Counted from the stretch's first letter, positions 17,031 through 27,403 are shown. The stretch: DNA of 64,000 nt from Jejuia sp047345485 (GCF_047345485.1 NZ_JBLFEN010000009.1:1-64000); one strand, 5' to 3'. Made by a program: numbers and translations. Notes: generated by a model not told the origin, from the letters alone.

Positions 17031-19241
17031 CTAATTTAAAATAGAATTAAATGTTGCACTAGGGCGCATTACTTTATTAATTAAATCTTCATCTGGCTCG
17101 TAATACCCACCTATATCTGCTGGTTTTCCTTGAATATCAATTAACTCTTTTGTGATTTTTTCTTCATTTTCAGCTAGAGTTTTAGCTATACTAGAGAACT
17201 CAGCTTTTAAATCAGCATCTTTATTTTGAGTTGCTAATTCTTGGGCCCAATACATCGCTAAGTAAAAATGGCTACCTCTATTATCTATTTCGCCAGCTTT
17301 TCTAGAAGGCCCTTTTTTGTTTTCTAAAAGTTTGTCAGTTGCATCATCTAAAGCTTCACCTAAAACTTTGGCTTTAGCATTGTTGTTTACGTTACTATAA
17401 TGTTCTAACGATACAGCCAATGCTAAAAATTCTCCTAAAGAATCCCAACGTAAATGATTTTCTTTCTCTAGTTGTTGTACATGTTTTGGCGCAGAACCTC
17501 CAGCACCAGTTTCAAATAAACCACCGCCATTCATTAATGGTACAATAGATAACATTTTAGCACTTGTACCAACTTCGAGAATAGGGAAAAGGTCTGTTAA
17601 ATAATCACGTAATACATTTCCTGATACTGAAATAGTATCTTTACCGTCTTTTAATCTTTCACAAGTAAATATAGTGGCGTCAATTGGCGCTAAAATTTGT
17701 AAATCTAAACCATTAGTATCATGGTCTTTTAAATATGTATTTACCTTTTTAATTAATTCAGCGTCATGCGCTCTGTTTTTATCTAGCCAAAATACAGCAG
17801 GTGTTTTAGAAGCTCTTGCTCTAGTTACTGCTAGTTTTACCCAATCTTGTATTGGTGCATCTTTAGTTTGACACATACGCCAAATATCACCTTCTTCAAC
17901 ATCGTGTTGCAATAAAATAGTGCCAGAAGCATCAATAACTTTAACAGTACCATTAGAAGGAATCTCAAACGTTTTATCATGAGAGCCATACTCTTCGGCT
18001 TTTTGTGCCATTAAGCCAACATTTGGTACCGTTCCCATAGTTTTAGGATCGAAAGCACCATGTTTTTTACAAAAATCAATAGTGGCTGCATAAACTCCAG
18101 AATAGCTGCTATCCGGAATTACTGCTTTAGTAGCTTGCAATTCTCCTTTTGCATTCCACATTTTACCAGAAGTACGAATCATAGCAGGCATTGAAGCATC
18201 TATAATAACATCACTAGGTACGTGTAAATTGGTAATTCCTTTATCAGAATTCACCATTGCAATACCAGGGCCTTTAGCATAAGTAGCCTCAATAGCTGCT
18301 TCAATATCTTTACGTTTATCTTCGGGTAATTCTTGAATACGCTCTAGTAAGTTACCAAGACCAGAATTTACATTTACACCAAGCGATTCAAAGGTATCAC
18401 CATAGGTTTCGAACACATCCTTAAAGAAAATTTTAACCGCATGACCAAAAATTATTGGGTCGCTCACTTTCATCATCGTGCCCTTCATGTGTAAAGAAAA
18501 CAAAATTCCTTTTGCTCTTGCATCGGCAACTTCTTTTTCAAAAAAGTCTAACAATGCTGCTTTACTCATTACAGTGGCATCAATAATTTCACCTTTTAAT
18601 AATGGGAAACTAGGTTTTAAAACTGTAGTGTCACCATTTGCGTTGGTATGTTCTATTGTAATAGATGTTGCTTCAGCTAAAGTTGTAGATTTTTCGTTAT
18701 GAGCAAAATCACCCTCACTCATAGTAGCCACATGTGTTTTAGAATCGCTAGTCCATGCTCCCATAGAATGTGGGTTGTTTTTAGCATAATTTTTAACGGC
18801 CTTAGGTGCACGTCTGTCACTATTACCTTCTCTAAGGACAGGATTTACAGCACTACCTTTAATTTTATCATAACGCGACTTAATATTCTTTTCAGTATCA
18901 GTTGTAGCTTCATTAGGATAATCAGGAATGGCAAAACCTTTAGCTTGTAATTCTTTTATAGCTGCTTTTAATTGTGGTATGGATGCACTAATATTTGGTA
19001 GTTTAATAATATTAGTTTCAGGTTGTTTAGCCATTTCACCAAGTAGTGCCAAATCATCAGATACACGTTGGTCTTCATTTAAAAAATCAGGAAAAACTGC
19101 TAGAATTCTCGCTGCTAGCGAAATATCTTTTGTTTCAATAGAAATACCAGAAGATTTTAGAAAAGCTTCAACAATTGGTAAAAATGAGCGCGTTGCTAAA
19201 GCTGGTGCTTCATCGGTTTTAGTATAAATAATTTTAGACAT
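17031..19241 (-). CDS. icd: Monomeric NADP-dependent isocitrate dehydrogenase
   Basis: 736 residues, the expected size of the monomeric (type II) enzyme, far larger than the 410-residue dimeric form. The N-terminus (SKIIYTKTDEAPALATRSFL) and internal stretches such as NPHSMGAWTSDSKTHVATM, SDPIIFGHAV and GAGGSAPKHVQQ are characteristic. The enzyme oxidises isocitrate to 2-oxoglutarate with NADP in the citric acid cycle. The gene stands alone, with a terminator right after it. A TATATTCG sequence at about 19313-19320 (minus strand) is one mismatch from the Bacteroidota -7 consensus and may be its promoter. Confidence 0.97.
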   Translation of the reverse strand: MSKIIYTKTDEAPALATRSFLPIVEAFLKSSGISIETKDISLAARILAVFPDFLNEDQRVSDDLALLGEMAKQPETNIIKLPNISASIPQLKAAIKELQAKGFAIPDYPNEATTDTEKNIKSRYDKIKGSAVNPVLREGNSDRRAPKAVKNYAKNNPHSMGAWTSDSKTHVATMSEGDFAHNEKSTTLAEATSITIEHTNANGDTTVLKPSFPLLKGEIIDATVMSKAALLDFFEKEVADARAKGILFSLHMKGTMMKVSDPIIFGHAVKIFFKDVFETYGDTFESLGVNVNSGLGNLLERIQELPEDKRKDIEAAIEATYAKGPGIAMVNSDKGITNLHVPSDVIIDASMPAMIRTSGKMWNAKGELQATKAVIPDSSYSGVYAATIDFCKKHGAFDPKTMGTVPNVGLMAQKAEEYGSHDKTFEIPSNGTVKVIDASGTILLQHDVEEGDIWRMCQTKDAPIQDWVKLAVTRARASKTPAVFWLDKNRAHDAELIKKVNTYLKDHDTNGLDLQILAPIDATIFTCERLKDGKDTISVSGNVLRDYLTDLFPILEVGTSAKMLSIVPLMNGGGLFETGAGGSAPKHVQQLEKENHLRWDSLGEFLALAVSLEHYSNVNNNAKAKVLGEALDDATDKLLENKKGPSRKAGEIDNRGSHFYLAMYWAQELATQNKDADLKAEFSSIAKTLAENEEKITKELIDIQGKPADIGGYYEPDEDLINKVMRPSATFNSILN

Positions 19242-19452
19242 GCGTGTCGTATTTTTTAATGTTGTAAAGCTAAAAACAGTAACGAAAAGATGATTTATTT
19301 TTAGCGACTGCGAATATACAAAAATTGGTGTTTATAAGTATAGCATATTTAGATGAAAAACACTAGAATAGCATACATTTAGGATAATTTTAATAAATAT
19401 CTTGAAGGATAAGAATTTATTAAGAATTAATATGAGAAAGTATTAAAAAAAC

Positions 19453-19501
19453 AAAAGCCATATCACTGTAGAATTATATCTATTTTGATATGGCTTTTTT
19501 T
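19453..19501 (+). terminator. Orphan hairpin with T-run in a gene-free gap
   Basis: A 13-bp stem (AAAAGCCATATCA at 19453-19465 with TGATATGGCTTTT at 19486-19498) runs into T residues on the plus strand, as in an intrinsic terminator. No plus-strand gene lies upstream, because icd is divergent. It may end a short unannotated RNA or an antisense transcript, or it may be a plain palindrome. The rest of the 780-base gap 19242-20022 shows nothing recognisable. Confidence 0.55.
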
Positions 19502-19973
19502 GAAATTACTTTGCATAAATTTATTTAGTACTATGACTAAATGAGCTTAAGTCTTAAATTTTTAATTTAAGTACAGTTATTTCAATGAAACATGATATTG
19601 TGACTTGCAAAATGTATTGATTTATCACGCAATGTCTCGGTAGATTGTTTTCCTAATATGTTTAGTTGCCTAATTCACTTAGTGGATATACCTAAACTTG
19701 CTATGTTACAAAAATTTCTGATTCTTGTATCAAAGCGTGACGTTGCGCACTTATAAATTTTTAGCAATCTACATCGATTTATATAATTCGTAACCTCACA
19801 GCGTTACATTATAATGTATTTATTATGAATATAATACTTAGAAAACAATACTATGTAAAGTACCTTACTTTAAAAACTTTTAAAAAAGTGCTATAATTTT
19901 TTATAAAAATACGAGAAATTGCTCTTGCTACAATAAGTATATAAACTGTAGTTGTCAACTTTTGTTCATAAAA

Positions 19974-20001
19974 AAAGCCTTGGATATTGTCCAAGGCTTT
20001 T
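19974..20001 (-). terminator. Rho-independent terminator of rplS
   Basis: On the minus strand AAAGCCTTGG and CCAAGGCTTT enclose an 8-nt loop and are followed by a T-run. It lies about 22 bases after the rplS stop. Confidence 0.9.
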
Positions 20002-20022
20002 AAATTATCTACTAAGAAATAC

Positions 20023-20373
20023 TTATCTTCTTTCTTCTTTAATTCTTGCTTTCTTACCAGTAAGACCTCTAAAGTAATAAATACGTGCACGACGTACTTT
20101 ACCACGTTTATTAATCTCAATTTTTTGTAAAGCAGGTAAGTTTACTGGAAATATACGCTCTACACCAATAGAGCCAGACATTTTTCTAATGGTAAATGTC
20201 TCAGATGAGCCAGTACCTCTTCGTTGTATTACTACACCTCTAAAAAACTGAGTACGCGTTTTGCTACCCTCTTTAATTTCGTAGTATACTGTTATTGTAT
20301 CACCAGCACTAAAATCTGGTAAGTCTTTTCTTGTTACAAATTCGTCTTGAACAAATTTTACTAAAGCTTCCAT
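20023..20373 (-). CDS. rplS: 50S ribosomal protein L19
   Basis: 116 residues matching bacterial L19 over its length. The N-terminal part has FSAGDTITVYYEIKEGSKTR, the centre FFRGVVIQRRGTG and SETFTIRKMSGSIGVERIFP, and the C-terminus RRARIYYFRGLTGKKARIKE. L19 sits at the interface of the ribosomal subunits. The gene is alone rather than in the rpsP-rimM-trmD-rplS cluster of many other bacteria. It has its own promoter and terminator. Confidence 0.98.
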   Translation of the reverse strand: MEALVKFVQDEFVTRKDLPDFSAGDTITVYYEIKEGSKTRTQFFRGVVIQRRGTGSSETFTIRKMSGSIGVERIFPVNLPALQKIEINKRGKVRRARIYYFRGLTGKKARIKEERR

Positions 20374-20447
20374 TTCTTTATAATTAAAAATAGTTTATTT
20401 GAAACAACATGCACGATTATCGCCAGAGGTTAACCCAAAATTGGCTG

Positions 20448-20477
20448 CAAATATAGCTAATAATCTATAATTTACAA
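20448..20477 (-). promoter_or_regulatory. Bacteroidota-type promoter of rplS
   Basis: On the minus strand TATATTTG (20448-20455) matches the -7 consensus TAnnTTTG. A TTG (20475-20477) lies 19 bases upstream as the -33 element. It would give a leader of about 70 bases for rplS. Confidence 0.7.
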
Positions 20478-20802
20478 TTATTTAAATTTTTATTTTTTTT
20501 GAAGTCAGCTTATCTGTGGTATTATTAGCAGCTTAACTGTAAGGGCTGCGATTTATATATTGATTTGTATTTGAAAACAATGAATTCTTGACTAAAAACC
20601 TTTAACATTAAATCCTTCTCAAATTATAGTTTATACCTAAAAATTTTTAGTTGATGGAGTGGTTTATTTAATCTCATACTAGATATATGTCGTTTTAATA
20701 CTGAAATATATTGAGAATAAGTGACTTATATCTGTTATTGAACGAAGTTATCATTTTTTTTCTAACAAAGTCAAGCTCATCAATATTATGAGATTTGGGG
20801 TT

Positions 20803-20826
20803 AGATTCCTGCTTTCGCAGGAATTT
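20803..20826. repeat. Short palindrome ATTCCTGC/GCAGGAAT
   Basis: GATTCCTGCTTTCGCAGGAAT is a perfect small hairpin; a similar one lies at 43757-43780. It sits directly against the stop codon of the alpha-2-macroglobulin-like gene and may help end its transcript. The rest of the 20374-20827 gap holds the rplS promoter and nothing else recognisable. Confidence 0.75.
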
Positions 20827-20827
20827 A

Positions 20828-23800
20828 TCACTTCTCAACCACAACCCATTTCCCTTTAGTCCGCACCAAAAACTCATCATCATACATCGCTTCAGCTTGT
20901 ATTCCAGGTAAATAATACGTCCCTAAATAAGCCGCATTCAACATTATGTTAAAGGTTTTGGTATTGTGTTTTCCTTTTTCGGGCAAATCAAAATAAAAAT
21001 ACACACGGTCGTCTCTAATATCGGTATGTCGTGCTGAGGCGCCCGAAGTGTTGCTTCCAAAAGCGGTAAAACGTGTGTTTACAATTTCCCAACCCGATGG
21101 AAAAATTTGGGTTAATGCCACATCATTTACTGCATTATTTTTAAGATTACTCACGCCAACGGTTGCTACAAAATCCTGACCCTGCATCAGTTTAGAAATA
21201 TCCAAACGGTTACCCTGTAAATCTTTGTATTGTACTGAAACGTTTAAACCGCGTTGTGTTGCCAATTCCTGCCCTAGCGGTAATTTGCCAGAATTTAACA
21301 CCCGAACATACACCACATTATCTTTTGTGTTTTTTAAAACTAAACTATTAACGCCATCAATGATGTTAAGTTTACGCTGTGCAATGGCATTTTTAGTATC
21401 AATACTTTCAGTTTTTCCATTTAGGGTATAATTTACGCTTAACGCTTTTCCGCCATTGGCTTGTACTAGTTTTGCCATCGCTAATAAACTGTACGCTGTA
21501 GTTTGTGTACTCATCCAACGGTTACTTGATAAATCTTTGGCAATTGTTTCAGCTAATTCACGTGTTTTAGAATTCTTAGTCAGTACCATAGTTTCTAAAG
21601 CCATGGCTCTGTTTCTATTTGCCGAACCATAGGTATAATAATTATAACGCTGGGGTTTAAAGTTAATATTAGCCGATTGTGAAATCTTGTCACTAGCTTC
21701 TTTTTGTCCAGCCAAAGCATAGGCAGCTGCCAATCGCCATTTGGCTTCGTTTGAAATTTCACTAAACTCCCGCAAACGGTTCATACTTGCCAAATCTGGA
21801 CTGCCAGCTAAAGCTAGGGTATATAATCGGTATGCTTGTGCCAAATCAGAATTATAACGTCTGTAACTTGGTCGCCAATTTCTTGCGGTTTGCTTTTGGT
21901 AGTTTAACCAATTGCTTTTAAAAGTTAGTGGTAATGTATAGCCTTTCTTTTCGGCTTCAATCATAAAATGACCCGCGTAACTGGTGCCCCAATCGTTGGC
22001 GCTAGATTCTCCCATCCAATAACTTAAACCACCATTAGGCCTTTGAAAATTACCTAAACGTTTAATGCCTTTTTCAACGTTATCTCTAATTTTTTTCTTT
22101 TTATCACGCGTCAAATCAAAAATATCTTCTAAAAATAACTGCGGAAATACGCTTGATGTGGTTTGTTCTACACAACCATGCGGATAGCGAATTAAATACT
22201 CCAATCGACGCGTAAAATCCATTGGAGGTAAGGTTGAAAACTCTACCATAGCCGAATTAGTTCCTGCAACCCCAAAGGTTGAAAAGTCTAGAGTTTCAGA
22301 GGCGTTTGCTGCTAAGGTTTTATCTAATACTTTTGAGGTGATGGGATTTGTATTTACCACATCCAATTCTACCTTGTAGATTGATTTCTCACCGTTTCCA
22401 GTAGCAATTACTTCAACGGTATTTATGCCTTTGGCTTTACTTACATCCAATTCAAAATATGTCATTTGCTCATCGGGTTTCGCAAAACTCAAGGTCTTTT
22501 TGGTGTCACCAATAATAGAAATACCATTACTTAATTTCAAACTGATATTGACGTTTTTCATTTTAGACTCCATTGCAAACACGGTAATAGGTAAGGTTAC
22601 TTTTTCACCAGGACTTAACTTCCGCGGCAATGTTGCCAATACCATCAATGGTTTTTTAACAGGCACGGTTTTGTCTGTACTTCCATAAGCTTCATTTTCG
22701 TTGTGTCCAGCAACTACCATCGTCCGCACCGAACCTATATAATTAGGTAGTTTTATTTGATGTGTTTTGGATGTTCCAGCATCTAAAGTAAACGGGCCTA
22801 AATAGGTTACTACAGGTTTAAATCGATTCGCTTTTTTGTTTTTACCACCTGCTGCACTACCATCGCCACCAATAGCGAATACCTGATCGATACTACCCGA
22901 ATAGGCACCAATAACATCATCAAAAATATCCCAAGTTTTTACACCTAACGCTTCACGTTTATAAAATTCAGTCCATGCATTTGGAGTTTTAAAACGCGTT
23001 AAATCTAACAACCCTTCTTCTACCATGGCAATGGTATAAGTCATAGGTTTATTGTCTTTTTCAGAAACTTTTACCTCAAACGTTTGTTCTGGTTTAAGTT
23101 TATCGGGCATTTGTAATTCTGGATGTAATTTGGTGCTTGGGTTTTCCACCATAATTGGAATAACACCGTACAAACGAATTGGTAAATCGTTAGCTGTAAT
23201 AGCATGCGGCTGCAATAACGAAATATTGACGAACACATTGGGTGCCATGTCCTTGGTAATCGGCACATCTACAACTGTTTCGCCTTTTGTGGTTTTTACC
23301 CATTTATAGTCTAGCACTTCGGTACCATTTTCAATACTTACCAAAGCACGACCTTTGCTTCCTGAGGCAAAGGTGACTTTAGCAGTTTCGCCAACATTAT
23401 AAGTTTCTTTATCTGCAGAAAACACCAACATTTTTGCGGCATCTTTATCGCTAGATGGGGCTTTTTGCCACCAATTTTTATAAAAGTACGCTGTTCTTCC
23501 TGTGGCGTGTCCGCTTACAGGGTCAACCACTCTTATCAAATAGCGACCGCGATCTTCATCTGGAATTTTAATATTTAAATTGGCTGTTCCGTTAGTATTC
23601 GTATTCACTTTAAAAGATTTATACGGACGGTGATAATTGCTCGACACATAGCTTGCCAAATCATCATAAGAAGAATTCCACCACCAGCGCCATTCTACTT
23701 TATAGATTTTAACTTCAAGGTTATTACGCTTTACGGGTTTACCGTTTTCATCCACCACAACGATATCAAACGTTTGGTTTTCATCTGTAAAAAAAGAACC

Positions 23801-26398
23801 GTAGGCATTGCCTTTAGGTGAACGTAAACCAACAAATGAACTATAAGGCGCATAAGTTTTTGTGAAGGCATCCATGGAAAAATCGCCACCATTTTCAAAC
23901 GCGCGCACTAAAAATTGAACGTTTAGCATGCCCGGAGCATTCTTACCAACATTCAATTTTTTGTTGATACTTGCTAAACCCTCTTCATTTACTTTACCTT
24001 CAAACACATTAATCTCTTCGGTTTGAAATTTTCGTGTTGGATCGTTAAACGTGTAATTTTTGTAGTTTTTAAAAGCAGTGTATGATGTGCTAAACTTCGC
24101 TTTAACTTCGGCTTTTAAGTTTTTTCCTGGTGCTCCATGCAACCATTTTACATCTAAATCACCGTTTAAAGGTTTCTTGTTTGAAAGGATTTCAGTATCA
24201 AAATCTACCTTAATTTTTAGGCGATTTGGTTTTACCGTTTCAATTTTAAGCGTTTTATAAAAGGTTGCGCCACCCACTGATACTTTAGCGTTATAGTTTC
24301 CTGTTTTATCCTCGGTAGATGTTGGTACCATGAACTTATAAAAATTGTCGAGATTATCTGCCGTTATGTTTTTGTAAACTAATTTTCCATTGGGATCTGT
24401 AAGCTCTAGTTTTATGGGATGTTGTTTAGGTATCGGATTCGCATTGTCATTCAGCATAAACGTTAAATGCAAACTGTCTCCCGGTCGCCAAACCCCACGT
24501 TCGCCATACAAATAGCCTTTTAGTCCGCGTTGTAATTTATGACCAGATACATCAAACTTACTTAAGGATAACGAATTGCCATCTTGCAGTTTTACATACG
24601 TATTATTGTTTCCTTTTGAAACAATAGCGAAGGCTGCATGTTTGTCGGCATCAATGGTGATTAAGCCTTCTGTGTCTGTAGTTTTGCTAGCTAATTCTTG
24701 TTGCTGAAAATTATACAATGTCACTTTTGCATTCGCCTCAGGTTCAGTGTTTAAAATATTGGTTACGGCAAAATAGTAAGAGTTGTTAGCGCTTCGCTTT
24801 GCGATAACTCCTAAGTTGGATGCTAATAAATTTTGCGACACAATTTTACTTTCGTTGTAATACGCATCGTGACATGGGTTTTGCTGTTCGCGCCAATTAT
24901 AGCGATAGTTTTTGTAGCGGTACAAGAGATTATCCCAGTACATTTCTTCTCTTAAATCTTCATTTTCTTCGGTTAGATTATCATAAGCATTATCGTCATA
25001 ATCTTCTTCATAATAATCGTCGTAATCATCGGTTTCAGAATTTGAAATATTGGCATTCGCTTCACAATCGTAAAGTGAATAGCGTTTATCGTAACTCAAT
25101 TCTACACGATAGATGGCACCAGCATCGGCCTTAAAGTATTTGGATAAATCGATACTATAAGCTTTCCATTTCCCTGAGTTTTCATCGGCAGTTTGCAACT
25201 GTATGGTTTCTTTTGCAATACGACGCCCCACTTTTTTAATATCGTATCTGTTGCTGCTGTTTAAATTGTTATCTTGTAAAAACTGGAGAATGTTATCTTC
25301 AAAAATTTTAATGACGCGAACATCTACCGCACTTAAATTTACCGCTTCAAAATTGAATTTTAATGCTGTAGAATTTGGTAGAATTGTCCCGTTACTAATT
25401 AATCTTACTTGAGGTTTCAATTCTTCAAAAGCAATAGTTTCAGAAAAAGGATGCTTTAATTTATAACCTTCCGTATTTTTTAAGCCTTGAAATACATCTA
25501 CCTGAATATTACCCACCAGCTTAGTATCTGGATATACTTTTAGCACATTGCCATCTACAATATATTTTGGGTTTTTTACCTTTTGAATAGAGACTAAACC
25601 CTCAAAATTTTGTTGTTTTTTTAGTGGATCAGAAAAGTTGATGGATAAAAATTGTTCCGGACTTTGGGTGACTTCAGTATCTACAATAGTGAAGTTGTTT
25701 TTTCCTGGAATAGTTACAGTGTTTTCACCTTCATTATTTGCTTTAATGGCATTTCCATGCCACTTTATCAAAATTTTAGAGTCTTCAATAAGCCGATGAA
25801 TACTATCAATTTTAAATTCAAAATGTTTCGAGCTTTCATTTAATTCATTAAAAACAAGTGGTAGTTTTTTACCATTTTGTGAGGCACTAACTAAGGTTTT
25901 AGCGTCTTTAATCGTAATAATATCAGCAGATGTTATAACGCCCTCTAGATATTGCCATTGCTTACTGTAGGATTGTAAACTGTTTGTTTCTACATTAAAA
26001 CTTGGGGTGATGGTTTTAAACTGAAAGGTGTAAGCCTTAAAGCCATCAGGTATATTTTTGTAAATATCATTTAGTTTAACGGTAATGGTATATTCGGTAT
26101 CTGGTTCTAAATATTCATCTGGTGTAAAAAGTAATGTGTGTTTGTTTTTAGCGGTTAGTTTGCCTTCAACATGCGGTTTTATACTTATGATGTTATTTGC
26201 TATTTCATCACCTGTATTCCAATCTTCAACTGGGTTTGCTAAATTAATTTGAATTGGGCTCGCTGTAGAGGTCGTTCCAGACGTAGTATAACTTATATAG
26301 TCTTTAAATTTGAAAAGGTTATCGGTTTCTGTTACTTTCTTTTTACAGGATGAGAGCGCAATTATTAATGCAAAAACGAGACACTTTTTTAATGACAT
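20828..26398 (-). CDS. Alpha-2-macroglobulin family lipoprotein
   Basis: 1856 residues. A lipoprotein signal ends in LSSC with Cys18 as the lipidated residue. Macroglobulin (MG) domains follow, with the characteristic LKGYLYGERGVWRPGDSLHL. The thioester motif is in YPHGCVEQTTS (C1409, Q1412), within a terpenoid-cyclase-like alpha/alpha domain. Length and order match the large bacterial class such as E. coli YfhM. The protein is thought to trap attacking proteases covalently in the cell envelope. An acidic low-complexity stretch of D, E and Y lies near residues 452-485. The partner gene for penicillin-binding protein 1C, often adjacent in other genomes, is absent on both sides here. Confidence 0.95.
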   Translation of the reverse strand: MSLKKCLVFALIIALSSCKKKVTETDNLFKFKDYISYTTSGTTSTASPIQINLANPVEDWNTGDEIANNIISIKPHVEGKLTAKNKHTLLFTPDEYLEPDTEYTITVKLNDIYKNIPDGFKAYTFQFKTITPSFNVETNSLQSYSKQWQYLEGVITSADIITIKDAKTLVSASQNGKKLPLVFNELNESSKHFEFKIDSIHRLIEDSKILIKWHGNAIKANNEGENTVTIPGKNNFTIVDTEVTQSPEQFLSINFSDPLKKQQNFEGLVSIQKVKNPKYIVDGNVLKVYPDTKLVGNIQVDVFQGLKNTEGYKLKHPFSETIAFEELKPQVRLISNGTILPNSTALKFNFEAVNLSAVDVRVIKIFEDNILQFLQDNNLNSSNRYDIKKVGRRIAKETIQLQTADENSGKWKAYSIDLSKYFKADAGAIYRVELSYDKRYSLYDCEANANISNSETDDYDDYYEEDYDDNAYDNLTEENEDLREEMYWDNLLYRYKNYRYNWREQQNPCHDAYYNESKIVSQNLLASNLGVIAKRSANNSYYFAVTNILNTEPEANAKVTLYNFQQQELASKTTDTEGLITIDADKHAAFAIVSKGNNNTYVKLQDGNSLSLSKFDVSGHKLQRGLKGYLYGERGVWRPGDSLHLTFMLNDNANPIPKQHPIKLELTDPNGKLVYKNITADNLDNFYKFMVPTSTEDKTGNYNAKVSVGGATFYKTLKIETVKPNRLKIKVDFDTEILSNKKPLNGDLDVKWLHGAPGKNLKAEVKAKFSTSYTAFKNYKNYTFNDPTRKFQTEEINVFEGKVNEEGLASINKKLNVGKNAPGMLNVQFLVRAFENGGDFSMDAFTKTYAPYSSFVGLRSPKGNAYGSFFTDENQTFDIVVVDENGKPVKRNNLEVKIYKVEWRWWWNSSYDDLASYVSSNYHRPYKSFKVNTNTNGTANLNIKIPDEDRGRYLIRVVDPVSGHATGRTAYFYKNWWQKAPSSDKDAAKMLVFSADKETYNVGETAKVTFASGSKGRALVSIENGTEVLDYKWVKTTKGETVVDVPITKDMAPNVFVNISLLQPHAITANDLPIRLYGVIPIMVENPSTKLHPELQMPDKLKPEQTFEVKVSEKDNKPMTYTIAMVEEGLLDLTRFKTPNAWTEFYKREALGVKTWDIFDDVIGAYSGSIDQVFAIGGDGSAAGGKNKKANRFKPVVTYLGPFTLDAGTSKTHQIKLPNYIGSVRTMVVAGHNENEAYGSTDKTVPVKKPLMVLATLPRKLSPGEKVTLPITVFAMESKMKNVNISLKLSNGISIIGDTKKTLSFAKPDEQMTYFELDVSKAKGINTVEVIATGNGEKSIYKVELDVVNTNPITSKVLDKTLAANASETLDFSTFGVAGTNSAMVEFSTLPPMDFTRRLEYLIRYPHGCVEQTTSSVFPQLFLEDIFDLTRDKKKKIRDNVEKGIKRLGNFQRPNGGLSYWMGESSANDWGTSYAGHFMIEAEKKGYTLPLTFKSNWLNYQKQTARNWRPSYRRYNSDLAQAYRLYTLALAGSPDLASMNRLREFSEISNEAKWRLAAAYALAGQKEASDKISQSANINFKPQRYNYYTYGSANRNRAMALETMVLTKNSKTRELAETIAKDLSSNRWMSTQTTAYSLLAMAKLVQANGGKALSVNYTLNGKTESIDTKNAIAQRKLNIIDGVNSLVLKNTKDNVVYVRVLNSGKLPLGQELATQRGLNVSVQYKDLQGNRLDISKLMQGQDFVATVGVSNLKNNAVNDVALTQIFPSGWEIVNTRFTAFGSNTSGASARHTDIRDDRVYFYFDLPEKGKHNTKTFNIMLNAAYLGTYYLPGIQAEAMYDDEFLVRTKGKWVVVEK

Positions 26399-26550
26399 AT
26401 AGATGAAGATTTAAATGAACAAATTACTGAAAAAAACGAAAGCGTAGGTAGAGTCTCGTTAATTAAATTACGTTAAATATTAAAAGGTTGGCCTTTTGTA
26501 AGATGTTAAATAAGTCTTAAGGTTTTTTTTTGATTTTTAGGTTTATGAAT

Positions 26551-26664
26551 AAAAAACCCACCCCTTAATCCCCTCCCTAGAGGGGAAACGATTACGCGGG
26601 TAATGATTACAACATATAATTTATGAGCTTAAATTTTCCCCTCCTTGGAGGGGTTAGGGATTAA
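26551..26664. repeat. CCCCTCC/GGAGGGG-family dispersed repeat, copy 1
   Basis: The left arm reads AAACCCACCCCTTAATCCCC then TCCCTAGAGGGG; the right arm reads CCCCTCCTTGGAGGGGTTAG. The arms are inverted relative to each other around about 50 AT-rich bases. It lies upstream of the alpha-2-macroglobulin-like gene. The gap 26399-26849 holds this copy and the next one only. Confidence 0.8.
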
Positions 26665-26748
26665 TTTAAAGGTATATTCTCAAAAACCTGAAAACCTTGT
26701 AAAGCATTATTACTAGTTTTAGATAGCTTGAATCAGGAGTTAAAAGTT

Positions 26749-26864
26749 TTATCCACTTCTTAATCCGCATCTTAGAGGGAAATGATTTCGCGAATGAAGA
26801 TTGTATCATAAAAATTTATTGAGTTTGAGTATTCCCCTCCTTGGAGGGGTTAGGGGTGGGTTTG
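26749..26864. repeat. CCCCTCC/GGAGGGG-family dispersed repeat, copy 2
   Basis: A worn left arm (TATCCACTTCTTAATCCGC then TTAGAGGGAAATG) and an intact right arm (CCCCTCCTTGGAGGGGTTAG then GGGTGGGTTT). The right arm runs into the DUF559 gene and supplies its last codons and its stop. Confidence 0.8.
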
Positions 26865-27227
26865 TAAATCAACTATAACCTTTTCAATCTCAGAAATTAC
26901 CCAGCCTAAATTATTTTTAACGTCAAGATCGCTAAATCTTATAATAGTTACTCCAAGTGCTTCCAAACGACGTTGACGTTTAGCGTCTTTTTCTTGACGA
27001 CCTTCTTCAAAATGTATCGTCCCGTCAACCTCAATAGCTAGTTGTAAGTCTTTACAATAGAAATCTACAATAAATTGATCAATTGGTATTTGTCTATTGA
27101 ACCTTAAACCTAAGGTTTTACCTTTTATTTCTCGCCATAATGCAACTTCACTAAGTGTCATATTATTTCTTAGTTGTTTCGCAAACGGCACTAAATCTGG
27201 ATTATATGGTATGATTTTTCTTTTCAT
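26850..27227 (-). CDS. DUF559 / Vsr-like endonuclease domain protein
   Basis: 125 residues of the DUF559 family, related in fold to the very-short-patch repair endonuclease Vsr. Motifs include LRNNMTLSEVALWREIKG, GLRFNRQIPIDQFIVDFYC and LAIEVDGTIHF (PD-(D/E)xK-like D and E), and the usual ERQEKDAKRQRRLEALG type helix. A nicking or cleaving activity on DNA is likely but not proven for the family. The final residues (QTHP) and the stop codon are encoded by an adjacent dispersed repeat, so gene and repeat form one unit. There is no repair gene nearby. Confidence 0.88.
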   Translation of the reverse strand: MKRKIIPYNPDLVPFAKQLRNNMTLSEVALWREIKGKTLGLRFNRQIPIDQFIVDFYCKDLQLAIEVDGTIHFEEGRQEKDAKRQRRLEALGVTIIRFSDLDVKNNLGWVISEIEKVIVDLQTHP

Positions 27228-27403
27228 TATTTTTAATAGTCTTCGGTCTTATTCTAGTTATTAAACGTAATATTCACACTTAAATTTAGTAAAATCCATC
27301 GGTGAAATGCAAATTTGAATGTAGTTTCATCGAATTATTAATTTTTTGTAGTCTGTAAATTACCTGTAGCCGTATATTTCAAAAACCCAAATTTATTTAT
27401 AGT

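Noticed and set aside
19851..20120. Open frame of 89 codons overlapping rplS
   Set aside because: It overlaps rplS on the same strand in another frame and has no recognisable features.
20695..20883. Open frame of 62 codons after the alpha-2-macroglobulin-like gene
   Set aside because: It spans the ATTCCTGC palindrome and the end of the real gene in another frame; no homology is apparent.
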